The translations under genes and the position numbers were made by a program. A stretch of 64,000 nucleotides of DNA from Sphingopyxis sp. GW247-27LB (GTDB taxonomy: Bacteria > Pseudomonadota > Alphaproteobacteria > Sphingomonadales > Sphingomonadaceae). Location: assembly GCF_002277025.1 (NCBI RefSeq), contig NZ_NIWD01000002.1:237339-301338 (forward strand), given 5' to 3'. The notes beneath the pieces are model-generated. The model was given only the letters and a program-made list of their open reading frames with translations. It was not told where the DNA came from and made no database searches. Below, piece by piece: positions 35,477 through 44,533 of the stretch (position 1 is the stretch's first letter; each line of letters begins with the position of its first letter).

Positions 35477-35551
35477 GGGCGCGTAGCTCAGTGGTAGAGC
35501 ACACCCTTCACACGGGTGGGGTCGCAAGTTCAATCCTTGCCGCGCCCACCA
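35477..35551 (+). tRNA. tRNA-Val (anticodon CAC)
   Basis: A complete cloverleaf: acceptor GGGCGCG/CGCGCCC, D-arm GCTC-AGTGGTA-GAGC, anticodon arm CACCC-TTCACAC-GGGTG, T-arm GCAAG-TTCAATC-CTTGC, and an encoded ACCA end. The anticodon is CAC, reading GUG valine codons. Total 75 nt including CCA. Confidence 0.97.
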
Positions 35552-35626
35552 TGATCCCGAAGGCCGAACGGCCGCCGAACGGATCATTCATCGCCTATTC
35601 AATGCGCTTGCCTTAGGACCGGGGCC

Positions 35627-35938
35627 ATGATCCGCGCTTTGACCCTCTCGCTTGCATCCGCGCTGCTCCTCGCCGGGACGCCCGCCGCCGCGCGCGGCGA
35701 CCGCGACCGCGACCAGGACAATCTGCGCGAGGCGGCCGCGCAGGGGCAGGTGATCCCGCTGGGCAAGCTGATCGCCGAAGTCCGCTCGCGCGCGCCCTAC
35801 AGCGACATGACCTATCTGGGCGGGCCGCAGTTCGACGCGCGCCGCATGATCTATGCGCTGAAATTCATGGACGGCAGCCAGGTGGTGATCGTCTATGTCG
35901 ACGCGCGCACCGGACGCATCGTCGGGCGCCGGCCCTGA
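35627..35938 (+). CDS. Exported PepSY-like small protein
   Basis: A 103-residue protein with a signal peptide (LTLSLASALLLAGTPAAA) and a PepSY-type domain: GQVIPLGKLIAEVRSRAP and ALKFMDGSQVVIVYVDARTGRIVG. PepSY proteins often sit beside envelope two-component systems, and a response regulator and kinase follow 111 bp downstream. A role as periplasmic modulator of that kinase is an inference. Confidence 0.82.
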   Translation: MIRALTLSLASALLLAGTPAAARGDRDRDQDNLREAAAQGQVIPLGKLIAEVRSRAPYSDMTYLGGPQFDARRMIYALKFMDGSQVVIVYVDARTGRIVGRRP

Positions 35939-36049
35939 TCGGGGTTTTTGCGGCACCCCCGCAACGACTTTTTGCGATGACCGTTCCGACTTGATAGAGA
36001 CGAATGAACGGACCGGCGCGTCGCCGGCCCGCGGTTGAAAGGCGCCTGA

Positions 36050-36715
36050 ATGCGGATTTTGATTGTCGAGGACGAGCCCACGCTGGGGCCGCAGCTCAAG
36101 GCCACGCTCGAAGGCAACGGCTATGCCGTCGATCTCGCCACCGATGGCGAGGACGGCCATTTCCTGGGATCGACCGAGGATTATGACGCCGCGGTCCTTG
36201 ACCTCGGCCTGCCCGAGATCGACGGGCTGACCGTCCTCGACCGCTGGCGCAAGGAAAAACGCAATTTTCCGGTGCTCGTGCTCACCGCGCGCGACAGCTG
36301 GTCGGACAAGGTGGCGGGGCTCGACGCCGGCGCCGACGACTATCTCGCCAAGCCTTTCCAGACCGAGGAGTTGATCGCCCGCCTGCGCGCGCTGATCCGC
36401 CGCGCCTCGGGCAATGCGTCGAGCGAGCTGATCGCGGGCAAGGTGCGCCTCGACACGCGTTCGGGCCGCGTCACGCTCGACGGCCAGCCGGTGAAGCTGA
36501 CCGCGCAGGAATATAAGCTGCTGTCCTACCTTCTCCATCACAAGGGCAAGGTGGTGTCGCGCACCGAGCTGATCGAGCATATCTACGACCAGGATTTCGA
36601 CCGCGATTCGAACACGATCGAGGTCTTCGTGACGCGCATCCGCAAGAAGCTGGGCGCCGACATCATCACGACGATCCGCGGTCTCGGCTATCAGCTCGAC
36701 GACCCGCAGGGCTGA
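36050..36715 (+). CDS. OmpR/PhoP-family response regulator
   Basis: A 221-residue regulator. The receiver (1-120) has the acidic pair in IVEDEP, the phospho-acceptor Asp51 in AVLDLGLPEIDG, Thr in LVLTARD and Lys in LAKPF. The C-terminal winged helix (about 125-218) carries KLTAQEYKLLSYLLHHKGKV and EVFVTRIRKKLG, ending ITTIRGLGYQL. The kinase gene follows 12 bp downstream. It resembles PhoP/BasR-type envelope sensors, but the signal is unknown. Confidence 0.95.
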   Translation: MRILIVEDEPTLGPQLKATLEGNGYAVDLATDGEDGHFLGSTEDYDAAVLDLGLPEIDGLTVLDRWRKEKRNFPVLVLTARDSWSDKVAGLDAGADDYLAKPFQTEELIARLRALIRRASGNASSELIAGKVRLDTRSGRVTLDGQPVKLTAQEYKLLSYLLHHKGKVVSRTELIEHIYDQDFDRDSNTIEVFVTRIRKKLGADIITTIRGLGYQLDDPQG

Positions 36716-36727
36716 CGCGGCGTTCGC

Positions 36728-38134
36728 ATGGCCGATGCCCGCGTCGCCCCGGCGGTCGAAACGGACCCGGATGCGGCGGAAAAACCGCAGGCGCTGACGA
36801 GCCGGATCACCGGCTCGCTGGCGCGGCGCATGATCGCGATCGCGGCGATCTGGATTTCGGTGCTGCTGCTCGGCGGCGGCTTCGCGCTCGACCGGGTGCT
36901 CACCGGCGCGATCACGCGCAATTTCGATTCGGGCCTCGAATATGTGCTGATCGCGATGATCCGCTCGTCGGAAATCGGCCCCGACGGCGAGGTCCGCCTG
37001 CTCCAGCCGCTCGGCGACCAGCGCTTCCTCGAACCCTATAGCGGCCTTTACTGGCAGATCAGCGGCGGTGGGCAGGAACCATATCCCTCGCGCTCGCTGT
37101 GGGAGCGCCGGCTCGCGACGTCGGACAAGCATGAGGATCAGCAGCTCCACACCTATGACAGCCACCAGTTCCCCGACGAGGAATTGCGCGTGCTCGAACG
37201 CGACGTCGTGCTGCCGGGCAGCAACACCAAGTGGCGGTTCCAGATCGCCCAGTCGCGCGACGCGCTCGACCTTCAGATCCGCGCGGTGCGTGCGACGCTG
37301 ATTCCCAGCCTGGGGCTGCTCGGGCTCGGGCTGATCGTCCTCGCGGCGCTCCAGACCTTCTACGGCCTCTGGCCGCTCCGCCACATCCGGCGCGCGATCG
37401 CGGCGATGCGCGGCGGGCAGAACCGCCGCGTGATCGCGCCGCTGCCGCTCGAGGTGCAGCCGATGGTCGACGAATTGAACGCGCTGCTCGCGCATAACGA
37501 GAAACAGGCGGAGGAAGCGCGGCTCCACGCGGGCAACCTCGCCCATGCGCTCAAGACGCCGCTGACCGTGCTCGTCAACAGCGCCACCGGCTCCGACGAT
37601 CCGCTCGCCGACACGGTGCGGCGCGAGGCGGCGACGATGCAGCGCCAGGTCGAGCACCACCTCGCGCGCGCGCGCGCCGTCGGGCGCCGCGGCGCGGCGC
37701 AGGCGCGCGCGAATGTGTGGGACAGCGTCGAGGGCGTGTCGCGCGCGGTTGCGGCCCTCTATCCCGACGCGCGGCTCGACGCCGCGGGCGACAGGTCGCT
37801 GATCGCGCGGGTCGAGCGGCAGGATCTCGACGAACTCGTCGGCAACCTTCTCGAGAACGCGGCCAAATATGGGGGCGGTAGCATCTTCGTGACGATCGAG
37901 CGCGAGGGCGGCATGGCCGAGATACTGGTCGAGGACGACGGCCCCGGCATCTCGCCGGCCGACCGCGTGCGCATCTTCGACCGCGGGGTGCGGCTCGACA
38001 GCAACAAGCCCGGCACCGGGCTGGGCCTCGCGATCGTCCGCGACGTCGCGGAGATTTATGGCGGCAGCATCGGGCTCGAGGAAAGCGAGGACCTGGGCGG
38101 GCTGCTAGTGCGATTGAGGCTGCCGGCGGGGTAG
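36728..38134 (+). CDS. Membrane sensor histidine kinase
   Basis: A 468-residue kinase for the preceding regulator. Transmembrane helices at about 38-58 and 190-212 enclose a periplasmic sensor domain. HAMP and dimerisation follow, with phospho-acceptor His273 in NLAHALKTPLTVLVN. The ATPase domain shows the N box NLLENAAKYGG, G1 DDGPGIS and G2 GTGLGLAIV. A long soluble leader of about 30 residues precedes helix 1. It resembles PhoQ-type kinases by context. Confidence 0.95.
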   Translation: MADARVAPAVETDPDAAEKPQALTSRITGSLARRMIAIAAIWISVLLLGGGFALDRVLTGAITRNFDSGLEYVLIAMIRSSEIGPDGEVRLLQPLGDQRFLEPYSGLYWQISGGGQEPYPSRSLWERRLATSDKHEDQQLHTYDSHQFPDEELRVLERDVVLPGSNTKWRFQIAQSRDALDLQIRAVRATLIPSLGLLGLGLIVLAALQTFYGLWPLRHIRRAIAAMRGGQNRRVIAPLPLEVQPMVDELNALLAHNEKQAEEARLHAGNLAHALKTPLTVLVNSATGSDDPLADTVRREAATMQRQVEHHLARARAVGRRGAAQARANVWDSVEGVSRAVAALYPDARLDAAGDRSLIARVERQDLDELVGNLLENAAKYGGGSIFVTIEREGGMAEILVEDDGPGISPADRVRIFDRGVRLDSNKPGTGLGLAIVRDVAEIYGGSIGLEESEDLGGLLVRLRLPAG

Positions 38135-38166
38135 GGTGGAATGTAGGCTTTGGGGTGATTTGAGCT

Positions 38167-38284
38167 CTTCCCCTCCCTTTTAGGGAGGGGTTAGGGGTGG
38201 GTGCGCGAGCGGAGCGAGCCCACGAAAGAACGCCGCCTTCGGCGGCTACCCACCCCCAGCCCCTCCCTAAAAGGGAGGGGAGAA
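38167..38284. repeat. Palindromic intergenic repeat, family C, copy 1
   Basis: CCCCTCCCTTTTAGGGAGGG is itself a hairpin and its inverse closes the right end (CCCTCCCTAAAAGGGAGGGG). In between, GGGGTGGG pairs with CCCACCCC. Related copies: 53517-53629 and 62207-62322. It separates convergent genes. Confidence 0.85.
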
Positions 38285-38318
38285 GGTATGGCCGCAATCG
38301 GTCGGATTTCGGCCGCCT

Positions 38319-39008
38319 TCAGCCCGCCGTCACTTCCAGCCCGCGCTGCACGCCCGGCCGGGCGAGGCCGCGGTCGAGCCAGCGCTGGACATGGACGAAG
38401 CGATCGAACCCGACGATCTCGCGCGCCTCGTAGAAGCCGATCAGGTTGCGCACCCAGCCGAGCAGCGAGATGTCGGCGATGCTGTAGTCGTCGCCCATCA
38501 CCCACGTCCGTTCCGCCAGCCGCGCGTCGAGAACGCCGAGCAGGCGTGCGGATTCGGCCGCGTAGCGATCGCGCGGGCGCTTGTCCTCATAGTCCTTGCC
38601 GGCGAATTTGTTGAAGAAGCCGAGCTGGCCGAACATCGGCCCGACGCCCCCCATCTGCCACATCAGCCACTGGATCGTTTCGTAGCGCGCGTTCGGGTCG
38701 GCGGAAAGGAATTGCCCCGTCTTGTCCGCGAGATAGATCAGGATCGCGCCCGATTCGAACAGCGCCAGCGGCGTGCCGTTCGGCCCGTCGGGGTCGTAGA
38801 TCGCGGGAATCTTGCCATTGGGGTTGAGCGTCAGGAAGGCGGGGTCTTGGCTCTCGTTCGCCATGATGTCGATGCGATGCGGCTCGTAGGCGAGGCCCGT
38901 TTCCTCGAGCATGATGCCCACCTTCACCCCGTTGGGGGTCGGCGCCGAAAAGAGCTGGAGGCGGTTCGGATGCTGCGCGGGCCAGCGCGCGAAGATCGGA
39001 TGGGTCAT
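38319..39008 (-). CDS. Glutathione S-transferase family protein (YghU/YfcG-like)
   Basis: A 229-residue GST. The N-terminal thioredoxin-like domain has LQLFSAPTPNGVKVGIMLEETGLAYE and LNPNGKIPAIYDPDGP, then FESGAILIYLADK. The helical C-terminal domain contains MWQMGGVGPMFGQLGFFNKFA, typical of the Nu-class disulfide-reducing type, where a Thr/Asn pair (TPNG) replaces the usual Tyr/Ser. It probably reduces glutathione disulfides or organic peroxides. The ATG overlaps the stop of the chorismate mutase gene (ATGA). Confidence 0.92.
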   Translation of the reverse strand: MTHPIFARWPAQHPNRLQLFSAPTPNGVKVGIMLEETGLAYEPHRIDIMANESQDPAFLTLNPNGKIPAIYDPDGPNGTPLALFESGAILIYLADKTGQFLSADPNARYETIQWLMWQMGGVGPMFGQLGFFNKFAGKDYEDKRPRDRYAAESARLLGVLDARLAERTWVMGDDYSIADISLLGWVRNLIGFYEAREIVGFDRFVHVQRWLDRGLARPGVQRGLEVTAG

Positions 39009-39292
39009 GCGTCCTTCTCCCGTTTGACCTGCTCGTGGTGGCGGATCACCTCGTCGATGATGAAGCGCAGGAATTTCTCGCTGAATTCGGGATCGAGGTC
39101 GGCCTCGCGCGCCAGCGCGCGCAGCCGTTCGATCTGCCGCGCCTCGCGGTCGGGGTCGGCGGGGGGCAGGTCGATCGTCGCCTTGAGCTCGCCGACCGCC
39201 TTCGTCACCTTGAAACGTTCGGCGAGCATATAGACGAGCGCGGCGTCGATATTGTCGATGCTCTGGCGGTAACGGCTCAACTGGTCGTCCAT
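39005..39292 (-). CDS. Chorismate mutase (AroQ class)
   Basis: A 95-residue all-helical enzyme converting chorismate to prephenate for phenylalanine and tyrosine. Landmarks are SIDNIDAALVYMLAERFKVTKAVGELK, the Arg-rich DPDREARQIERLRALA and the C-terminal FLRFIIDEVIRHHEQ. ATG at 39292; upstream in-frame codons look non-coding. Free-standing, not fused to a dehydrogenase or dehydratase. Translationally coupled to the GST gene, an unusual partner. Confidence 0.92.
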   Translation of the reverse strand: MDDQLSRYRQSIDNIDAALVYMLAERFKVTKAVGELKATIDLPPADPDREARQIERLRALAREADLDPEFSEKFLRFIIDEVIRHHEQVKREKDA

Positions 39293-39401
39293 CGGGCGGG
39301 CGGCTCCTCTCGTTCGCGGCACGCTTGGCACCGCAAAGGGGGCGCTGGCAAGCCGAAAGTCGTTGCAAATTGCCCCCCGCGCGGCCAAGGGAGCGCTCGC
39401 C

Positions 39402-40415
39402 ATGACTGCGGAAATCCATCAGCTCCACGGGGACCGCCCGCCCTCGCTCGACCCGATGATGGCGCTCGTCGCCGCCGACATGAACGAGGTGAATGCGGTC
39501 ATTCTCGACCGGATGCAGTCGGAGGTGCCGCTGATCCCCGAGCTCGCGGGGCATCTGATCGCGGGCGGCGGCAAGCGGATGCGACCGATGCTGACGCTCG
39601 CCTGCGGCCAGCTGCTCGACTATCCGGGCCACCGCCACTGCAAGCTCGCCGCCGCGGTCGAGTTCATCCACACCGCGACCCTGCTCCACGACGATGTCGT
39701 CGACAAGTCGGACCTGCGCCGCGGGCGCAAGACCGCCAACACCATCTGGGGCAACAGCGCCTCGGTGCTCGTCGGCGACTTCCTGTTCAGCCGCGCCTTC
39801 GAGGTGATGGTCGAGGACGGCTCGCTGAAGGTGCTGAAGATCCTGTCGCGCGCCTCGGCGGTGATCGCCGAGGGCGAGGTCAACCAGCTTTCGGCGCAGC
39901 GCCGCATCGAAACGAGCGAGGACCAGTATCTCGCGATCATCAACGCCAAGACCGCCGAGCTGTTCGCCGCCGCGTGCAAGATCGCGGCGGTGGTCGCCGA
40001 GCGCGACGAGGCGACCGAGGCGGCGCTCGACGCCTATGGCCGCAACCTCGGCATCGCCTTCCAGCTCGTCGACGATGCGATCGACTATGTGTCGGACGCC
40101 GAAACGATGGGGAAGGGCGTCGGCGACGATTTCCGCGACGGCAAGGTCACGCTGCCCGTCATTCTCGCCTATGCGCGCGGCACGGCGGAGGAGCGCGAAT
40201 TCTGGAAGCAGGCGATCGTCGGCCACCGGACCTCGGACGAGGACCTCGCTCACGCCAAGGGCCTGCTTTTGAAGCACGACGCGATCGCCGACACGCTGGC
40301 GCGCGCGCGGCATTACGGCCAACGCGCGGTCGACGCGATCGGCGGGTTCCGCGCCAGCCAGGCGCGCGCGGCGCTGACCGAGGCCGTCGCCTTCGCGGTG
40401 GCGCGCGCTTATTAA
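39402..40415 (+). CDS. ispB: Polyprenyl diphosphate synthase (octaprenyl/decaprenyl, ubiquinone side chain)
   Basis: A 337-residue trans-prenyltransferase. The first aspartate-rich motif is LLHDDVVDKSD (Asp97 onward), the second QLVDDAIDY. GGGKRMRP and GDFLFSRAFEVMV complete the family signature. It makes the long isoprenoid tail of ubiquinone; sphingomonads use Q-10, so the product may be decaprenyl (inference). The ATG at 39402 follows AAGGGAGCG. Four bases separate it from hrpB. Confidence 0.93.
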   Translation: MTAEIHQLHGDRPPSLDPMMALVAADMNEVNAVILDRMQSEVPLIPELAGHLIAGGGKRMRPMLTLACGQLLDYPGHRHCKLAAAVEFIHTATLLHDDVVDKSDLRRGRKTANTIWGNSASVLVGDFLFSRAFEVMVEDGSLKVLKILSRASAVIAEGEVNQLSAQRRIETSEDQYLAIINAKTAELFAAACKIAAVVAERDEATEAALDAYGRNLGIAFQLVDDAIDYVSDAETMGKGVGDDFRDGKVTLPVILAYARGTAEEREFWKQAIVGHRTSDEDLAHAKGLLLKHDAIADTLARARHYGQRAVDAIGGFRASQARAALTEAVAFAVARAY

Positions 40416-40419
40416 CATC

Positions 40420-42885
40420 ATGAGGCAGGCGCTGCCGATCGATGCGGTGCTGCCCGACATCATGGCGGCGCTGGTGCTCAAGCCCAATGCCGTCGTCGTC
40501 GCTCCGCCGGGCGCGGGCAAGACGACGCGCGTCGCGCCGGCGATCCTCGACCAGCCGTGGTGCACGGGCGCGGTGTGGCTGCTGTCGCCGCGCCGCCTCG
40601 CCGCGCGCGCGGCGGCGGAGCGCATCGCCGAAGAGATGGGCGAGGCGGTGGGCGGCACCGTCGGCTATGCGACGCGGCTCGACAGCAAGCAGTCGGCGGC
40701 GACGCGGCTGCTGGTGATGACGCCGGGGCTGTTCCGCACCCGCATCCTTGCCGATCCCGAACTCGCCGGGGTGAGCGCGGTGCTGTTCGACGAAGTGCAC
40801 GAACGCAGCCTCGACGGCGATTTCGCGCTCGCGCTCGCCATCGACGCACAGCAGGGGCTGCGCGACGACCTGCGCCTCGTCGCCATGTCGGCGACGCTCG
40901 ACGGCGCGCGCTTCGGCGCGCTGCTCGGCGATGCGCCGCTGGTGAAGAGCGAGGGCAAGAGCTGGCCGCTCGAACTCCGCCATGTCGGCCGCCGGCCTGA
41001 GGATCGGCTCGAGGCGAGCGTGCTCGCCGCGGTGCGGCAGGCGCTCGCCGACGAGGGGGAAGGCGACATGCTCGCCTTCCTGCCGGGCGCCGCCGATATC
41101 GAGCGCGCCGCGACGGCGGTCGAGGAGGCGCGGCTGCCGCTCGCAGTCCACCGACTCCACGGACAGATCGACCCGGCGATGCAGCGCCGGGCGCTGGTCC
41201 GCGATGCCGAGGGGCGGCGCAAGCTGATCCTCGCGACGAGCATCGCCGAGACCAGCCTGACCATCGACGGGGTACGGATCGTCATCGACGCCGGCCTGTC
41301 GCGGCGCCCGCGCTTCGACAAGGCGGCGGGAATCGCGCGGCTCGTCACCGAACGCGCGAGCCAGGCGTCGGCGACCCAGCGCGCGGGTCGCGCGGCGCGG
41401 CAGGGGCCGGGGGTCGCTTATCGCCTGTGGGAGGCGCCCGCGACCGCGGGGATGCCGCCCTTCGACCCGCCCGAGATCCACGAGAACGACCTGATGCCCG
41501 TCGTGCTCGACTGCGCGAGCTGGGGGATTGTCGACCCGCGCCAACTGGGCTGGCTCGACCCGCCGTCGCCCGCCGCGATCGCCGAGGCCAAGGCGCGGCT
41601 GATCGCGATCGGCGCGCTCGGCGAGGACGGGCGGATCACCGCGCACGGCAAGGCGCTTGCCGCGGTGCCGCTGCCGGTGCCGCTCGCGCATATGCTCCTC
41701 GACGCCGCCGCGGCGGGCGAGGCCGAGCTGGCGGCGCGGCTCGCAGTGCTGCTGACCGAGCCGGGGCTCGGCGGGCGCGGGGTCGATGTCGAGGCGCGGC
41801 TGCAGCGCTGGCGCGGCGCCAAGGGCGAGCGCAGCGAAGGCGCGTGGCGGCTTGCGCGGCGGCTTGCGAGCCTTGGCGAGCGGCTCGCGGCGGGCAGCGA
41901 CCGGGTGCCGTCGCGCTCGATCGGCGGCTGGATCGCGACCGCCTGGCCCGACCGCGTCGCGCGGGCGCGCGCCGGACAGCGCGGCGAATATCTGAGCGTC
42001 GGTGGGCGTGCCTACCGGCTCGACCCCGTCGATCCGCTCGCGAACGGCGAGTGGCTCGCCATCGCCGACGCGCAGGGCCACGCGGCCGGCGTGCGCATCC
42101 TCGCCGCCGCGCCGATCGACGCGGCCGAGGTCGAGGCGCTGTTCGCCGACCGCATCGTCGCGCACGCCGCGAGCCGATACGACGCGGCGAGCGACCGCGT
42201 CGATCATCGCCGCGAACGGCGGCTCGGCGCGATCGCGCTGGCGAGCGGCAAGGCGGGGCGCGGCGAGGGCGCCGAGGACGATGTCGCCGTCCGCCTCGCA
42301 GCGGTGGAGGGCAAGGGGTTCGGGCTGATCGGCTGGGGGCCGGCGTCGCAGGCGCTGCGCCAGCGCGCGTCCTTCGCGGGGCTCGACACGCTGTCGCCCG
42401 GCGCGCTCGCCGACAGCCTCGACCTGTGGCTCGCGCCGCTGCTCGCCGACAGCCGGGGGCTGCGCGACATTCCCGATCGCAAGCTCACCGACGCGCTGAT
42501 GGGCCTGCTCGACTGGCCGGCGCGGCAATTGCTCGAAAAGCGCGCGCCTTCCGACTATGCGACCCCCGCGGGCAGCCGCCACCCGATCGACTATGGCGCC
42601 GAGGGCGGCCCGACGGTCGCCGTGCGGGTGCAGGAGCTGTTCGGCCTGACGCGCCATCCGAGCGTCGGCGAGCCGCCGGTGCCGCTGGTCCTCGCGCTGA
42701 CCTCGCCCGCGCACCGCCCGATCCAGACGACGCGCGACATCGCGGGCTTTTGGGGCGGCAGCTGGCACGACGTCGCGCGCGAGATGCGCGGCCGCTATCC
42801 GAAGCATAGCTGGCCCGACGACCCGGCGGGCGCGCGGCCGACCCTGCTCACCAAGGCGGCGCAGGCGCGGCGCGACGGGGCATAA
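40420..42885 (+). CDS. hrpB: DEAH-box ATP-dependent helicase HrpB
   Basis: An 821-residue helicase. Motif I is APPGAGKTTR near residue 28, motif II FDEVHERSLDGD, motif III MSATLDG, then ILATSIAETSLTIDGVRIVIDAG and motif VI ATQRAGRAARQGPG. The C-terminal HrpB-specific region ends with the conserved GFWGGSWHDVAREMRGRYPKHSWPDDP. Full length. Function in bacteria is not firmly known. Likely co-transcribed with the prenyl synthase gene, 4 bp upstream. Confidence 0.96.
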   Translation: MRQALPIDAVLPDIMAALVLKPNAVVVAPPGAGKTTRVAPAILDQPWCTGAVWLLSPRRLAARAAAERIAEEMGEAVGGTVGYATRLDSKQSAATRLLVMTPGLFRTRILADPELAGVSAVLFDEVHERSLDGDFALALAIDAQQGLRDDLRLVAMSATLDGARFGALLGDAPLVKSEGKSWPLELRHVGRRPEDRLEASVLAAVRQALADEGEGDMLAFLPGAADIERAATAVEEARLPLAVHRLHGQIDPAMQRRALVRDAEGRRKLILATSIAETSLTIDGVRIVIDAGLSRRPRFDKAAGIARLVTERASQASATQRAGRAARQGPGVAYRLWEAPATAGMPPFDPPEIHENDLMPVVLDCASWGIVDPRQLGWLDPPSPAAIAEAKARLIAIGALGEDGRITAHGKALAAVPLPVPLAHMLLDAAAAGEAELAARLAVLLTEPGLGGRGVDVEARLQRWRGAKGERSEGAWRLARRLASLGERLAAGSDRVPSRSIGGWIATAWPDRVARARAGQRGEYLSVGGRAYRLDPVDPLANGEWLAIADAQGHAAGVRILAAAPIDAAEVEALFADRIVAHAASRYDAASDRVDHRRERRLGAIALASGKAGRGEGAEDDVAVRLAAVEGKGFGLIGWGPASQALRQRASFAGLDTLSPGALADSLDLWLAPLLADSRGLRDIPDRKLTDALMGLLDWPARQLLEKRAPSDYATPAGSRHPIDYGAEGGPTVAVRVQELFGLTRHPSVGEPPVPLVLALTSPAHRPIQTTRDIAGFWGGSWHDVAREMRGRYPKHSWPDDPAGARPTLLTKAAQARRDGA

Positions 42886-42951
42886 GCCCTCTTTTCGCAC
42901 GCCGCGCGACCGGCTAAGGCGGCGGCACAGACATTATTTCGAGGACGAGCG

Positions 42952-43230
42952 ATGAAAGCGCGGATTTTCCAGAAGCCCAAGAATGCGATGCAGTCCGGCC
43001 GCGCCGGAACGCAGCGCTGGATGCTGGAATTCGCCCCCGCCGAAGCGCGCAAGGCCGACCCGCTGATGGGCTGGGCGGGCAGCGGCGACACGCGGCGCCA
43101 GCTCCGCCTCGGCTTCGCGAGCCGCGACGAGGCATTGGCCTATGCGGCGCGCAACGGCATCGAGGCCGAGGTCGTGTCGACCCCCGCGCGCACGCTGAAG
43201 ATTCAGGCCTACGCCGACAATTTCCGGTAG
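42952..43230 (+). CDS. NADH dehydrogenase accessory subunit, NDUFS4-like
   Basis: A 92-residue protein of the ETC_C1_NDUFA4/NDUFS4 type found in alphaproteobacterial complex I. Conserved: KARIFQKPKNAMQSGRAGTQRWMLEF, DPLMGWAGSGDTRRQLRLGF and the C-terminal KIQAYADNF. It stabilises the NADH-binding arm. Not in a nuo operon here, as is normal for this subunit. ATG follows GAGGACGAGCG. Confidence 0.92.
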   Translation: MKARIFQKPKNAMQSGRAGTQRWMLEFAPAEARKADPLMGWAGSGDTRRQLRLGFASRDEALAYAARNGIEAEVVSTPARTLKIQAYADNFR

Positions 43231-43304
43231 GCGGCCGGGTCAGGCTGGCGCCGGCAAAGCCCTGATTCCTTCGATCGCCGTGCGCCCCCGGGCGCCTCGC
43301 CATG

Positions 43305-44168
43305 TCAGCCCGCGGCGAGCCCCAGCCTGGCTTCGGTTTGCGCCAGCAGGGCGCGGTCGTCATGGTCCCATGGGTGGAACCCCGGCCGGTAATATTGGAG
43401 ATAGGGGCGGAAGCAGCGGCGCAGCACGCCGGGCTCCGCCAGTAGATATTTCGCGGTCCGCCACCAGGTGCGCGGCGTGTTGAGGCCGTCCTCGCGGTAC
43501 AGCGACGCCATGTTGGCGCCGATCGTCCAGAAAAAGAGCAAGGTGCTCGCCGCCATCGTCAGCGTCCGCAGCAGATAGCGCCGCAGCGGCGACCAGTCGC
43601 GCGTCGCGACGCGCATCGTGTCGAAGGCGACCGCCTTGTGCTCCAGCTCTTCCATCGCGTGCCAGCTCCACATGCGTCGCGCTTCCTCGGGCGCGCCGGT
43701 CAGGTCGGTGCTGCCCGCGGCGAGCAGCGCATGGGCGAGGATCGCGGTGAAATGCTCGAGCGCGCAGGTCGCGGCGAGCTGGCGGATCTTCGCATTGCGC
43801 TGACCGAAGGCGATGACCTTGCGGGTCCGTGCCTCGAGCCGGGCGATGTCGTAGCCGGCATCGGTCGCCAGCGCGTTGAACGTGCGGTGCTCGCGGCTGT
43901 GGACCGCCTCCTGCCCGACGAAATCCTTGATCTGCGAGCGCAGCGGTTCGTGGGTCAGGTGGCGAAAGTGGCGGACGCTGTCCATGAAGAATTTCTCGCC
44001 GTCGGGGAAGGTCGCCGACAGGGCGTTGAAGAAGGCCGTCGCGACCGGATCGCCACCGTGCCACCAGCGCTGGCTGCGCGTCGCATCGTCGAAGCGGAAC
44101 TGGAGGTTGCGGACGCGGATCGACAGGTCGCTGGGGCTTCTGGCCTCGCTGGGCGTTTCGGGGGGCAT
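43305..44168 (-). CDS. Predicted metal-dependent hydrolase (PF10118 family)
   Basis: A 287-residue, mostly helical protein. Possible metal-binding His/Glu residues lie in FVGQEAVHSREHRTFN, CALEHFTAILAHALLAAG and WHAMEELEHKAVAFD, a diiron-like arrangement (inference). A hydrophobic segment lies near 205-222 (TMAASTLLFFWTIGANMA). Family activity is unknown. The promoter is very good and overlapped by two TetR-type operators, so it belongs to the regulon that includes the next receptor. Confidence 0.85.
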   Translation of the reverse strand: MPPETPSEARSPSDLSIRVRNLQFRFDDATRSQRWWHGGDPVATAFFNALSATFPDGEKFFMDSVRHFRHLTHEPLRSQIKDFVGQEAVHSREHRTFNALATDAGYDIARLEARTRKVIAFGQRNAKIRQLAATCALEHFTAILAHALLAAGSTDLTGAPEEARRMWSWHAMEELEHKAVAFDTMRVATRDWSPLRRYLLRTLTMAASTLLFFWTIGANMASLYREDGLNTPRTWWRTAKYLLAEPGVLRRCFRPYLQYYRPGFHPWDHDDRALLAQTEARLGLAAG

Positions 44169-44183
44169 GGGCTCGACTCCGTT

Positions 44184-44227
44184 TTGACAATGATGTCAAT
44201 ATAAATGCTTATAGACATTGGTGTCAA
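44184..44227 (-). promoter_or_regulatory. Promoter of the PF10118 gene with two TetR-type operators
   Basis: On the minus strand TTGACA (44227-44222), a 17-bp spacer and TTATAT (44204-44199) form a strong promoter. Operator 1, TAGACATTGGTGTCAA (44212-44227), covers the -35. Operator 2, TTGACAATGATGTCAA (44184-44199), begins at the -10 and covers the start region. Both fit TTGACA-N4-TGTCAA. The rest of the 365-bp gap, apart from the site at 44448, shows nothing I can name. Confidence 0.7.
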
Positions 44228-44447
44228 CACAAACTTGCGAGGCGCCCCTTCCGCCTTCCCGCTGGCCGGGCGTGACAAGTCGAATAGCCGCCAGATAGGA
44301 AAGATGAGCCCGGTTTTATGTGGCTTTCATGCTGAAATACAGGAATATTCCTTTCCGTGGCGCGGGTCCGGGCAGCGATTGGCGGTTGATAGGGACCAGG
44401 GCCGTCCGGCTCGATCGCCCGGATGGGGAGGGGGTATAAATTTGATA

Positions 44448-44463
44448 TTGACATTAATATCAG
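44448..44463. promoter_or_regulatory. TetR-type operator candidate upstream of the third receptor
   Basis: TTGACATTAATATCAG matches TTGACA-N4-TGTCAA with two differences and lies within a larger imperfect palindrome (44443-44462). It is 70 bp before the receptor ATG; its TTGACA could also be the -35. Confidence 0.5.
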
Positions 44464-44533
44464 CAATCGCCCATCTGAAGGCGCAACGAATAATGTGCGG
44501 CGGATCAACCGCCGTTCTCAGGGGAGATGGGTT

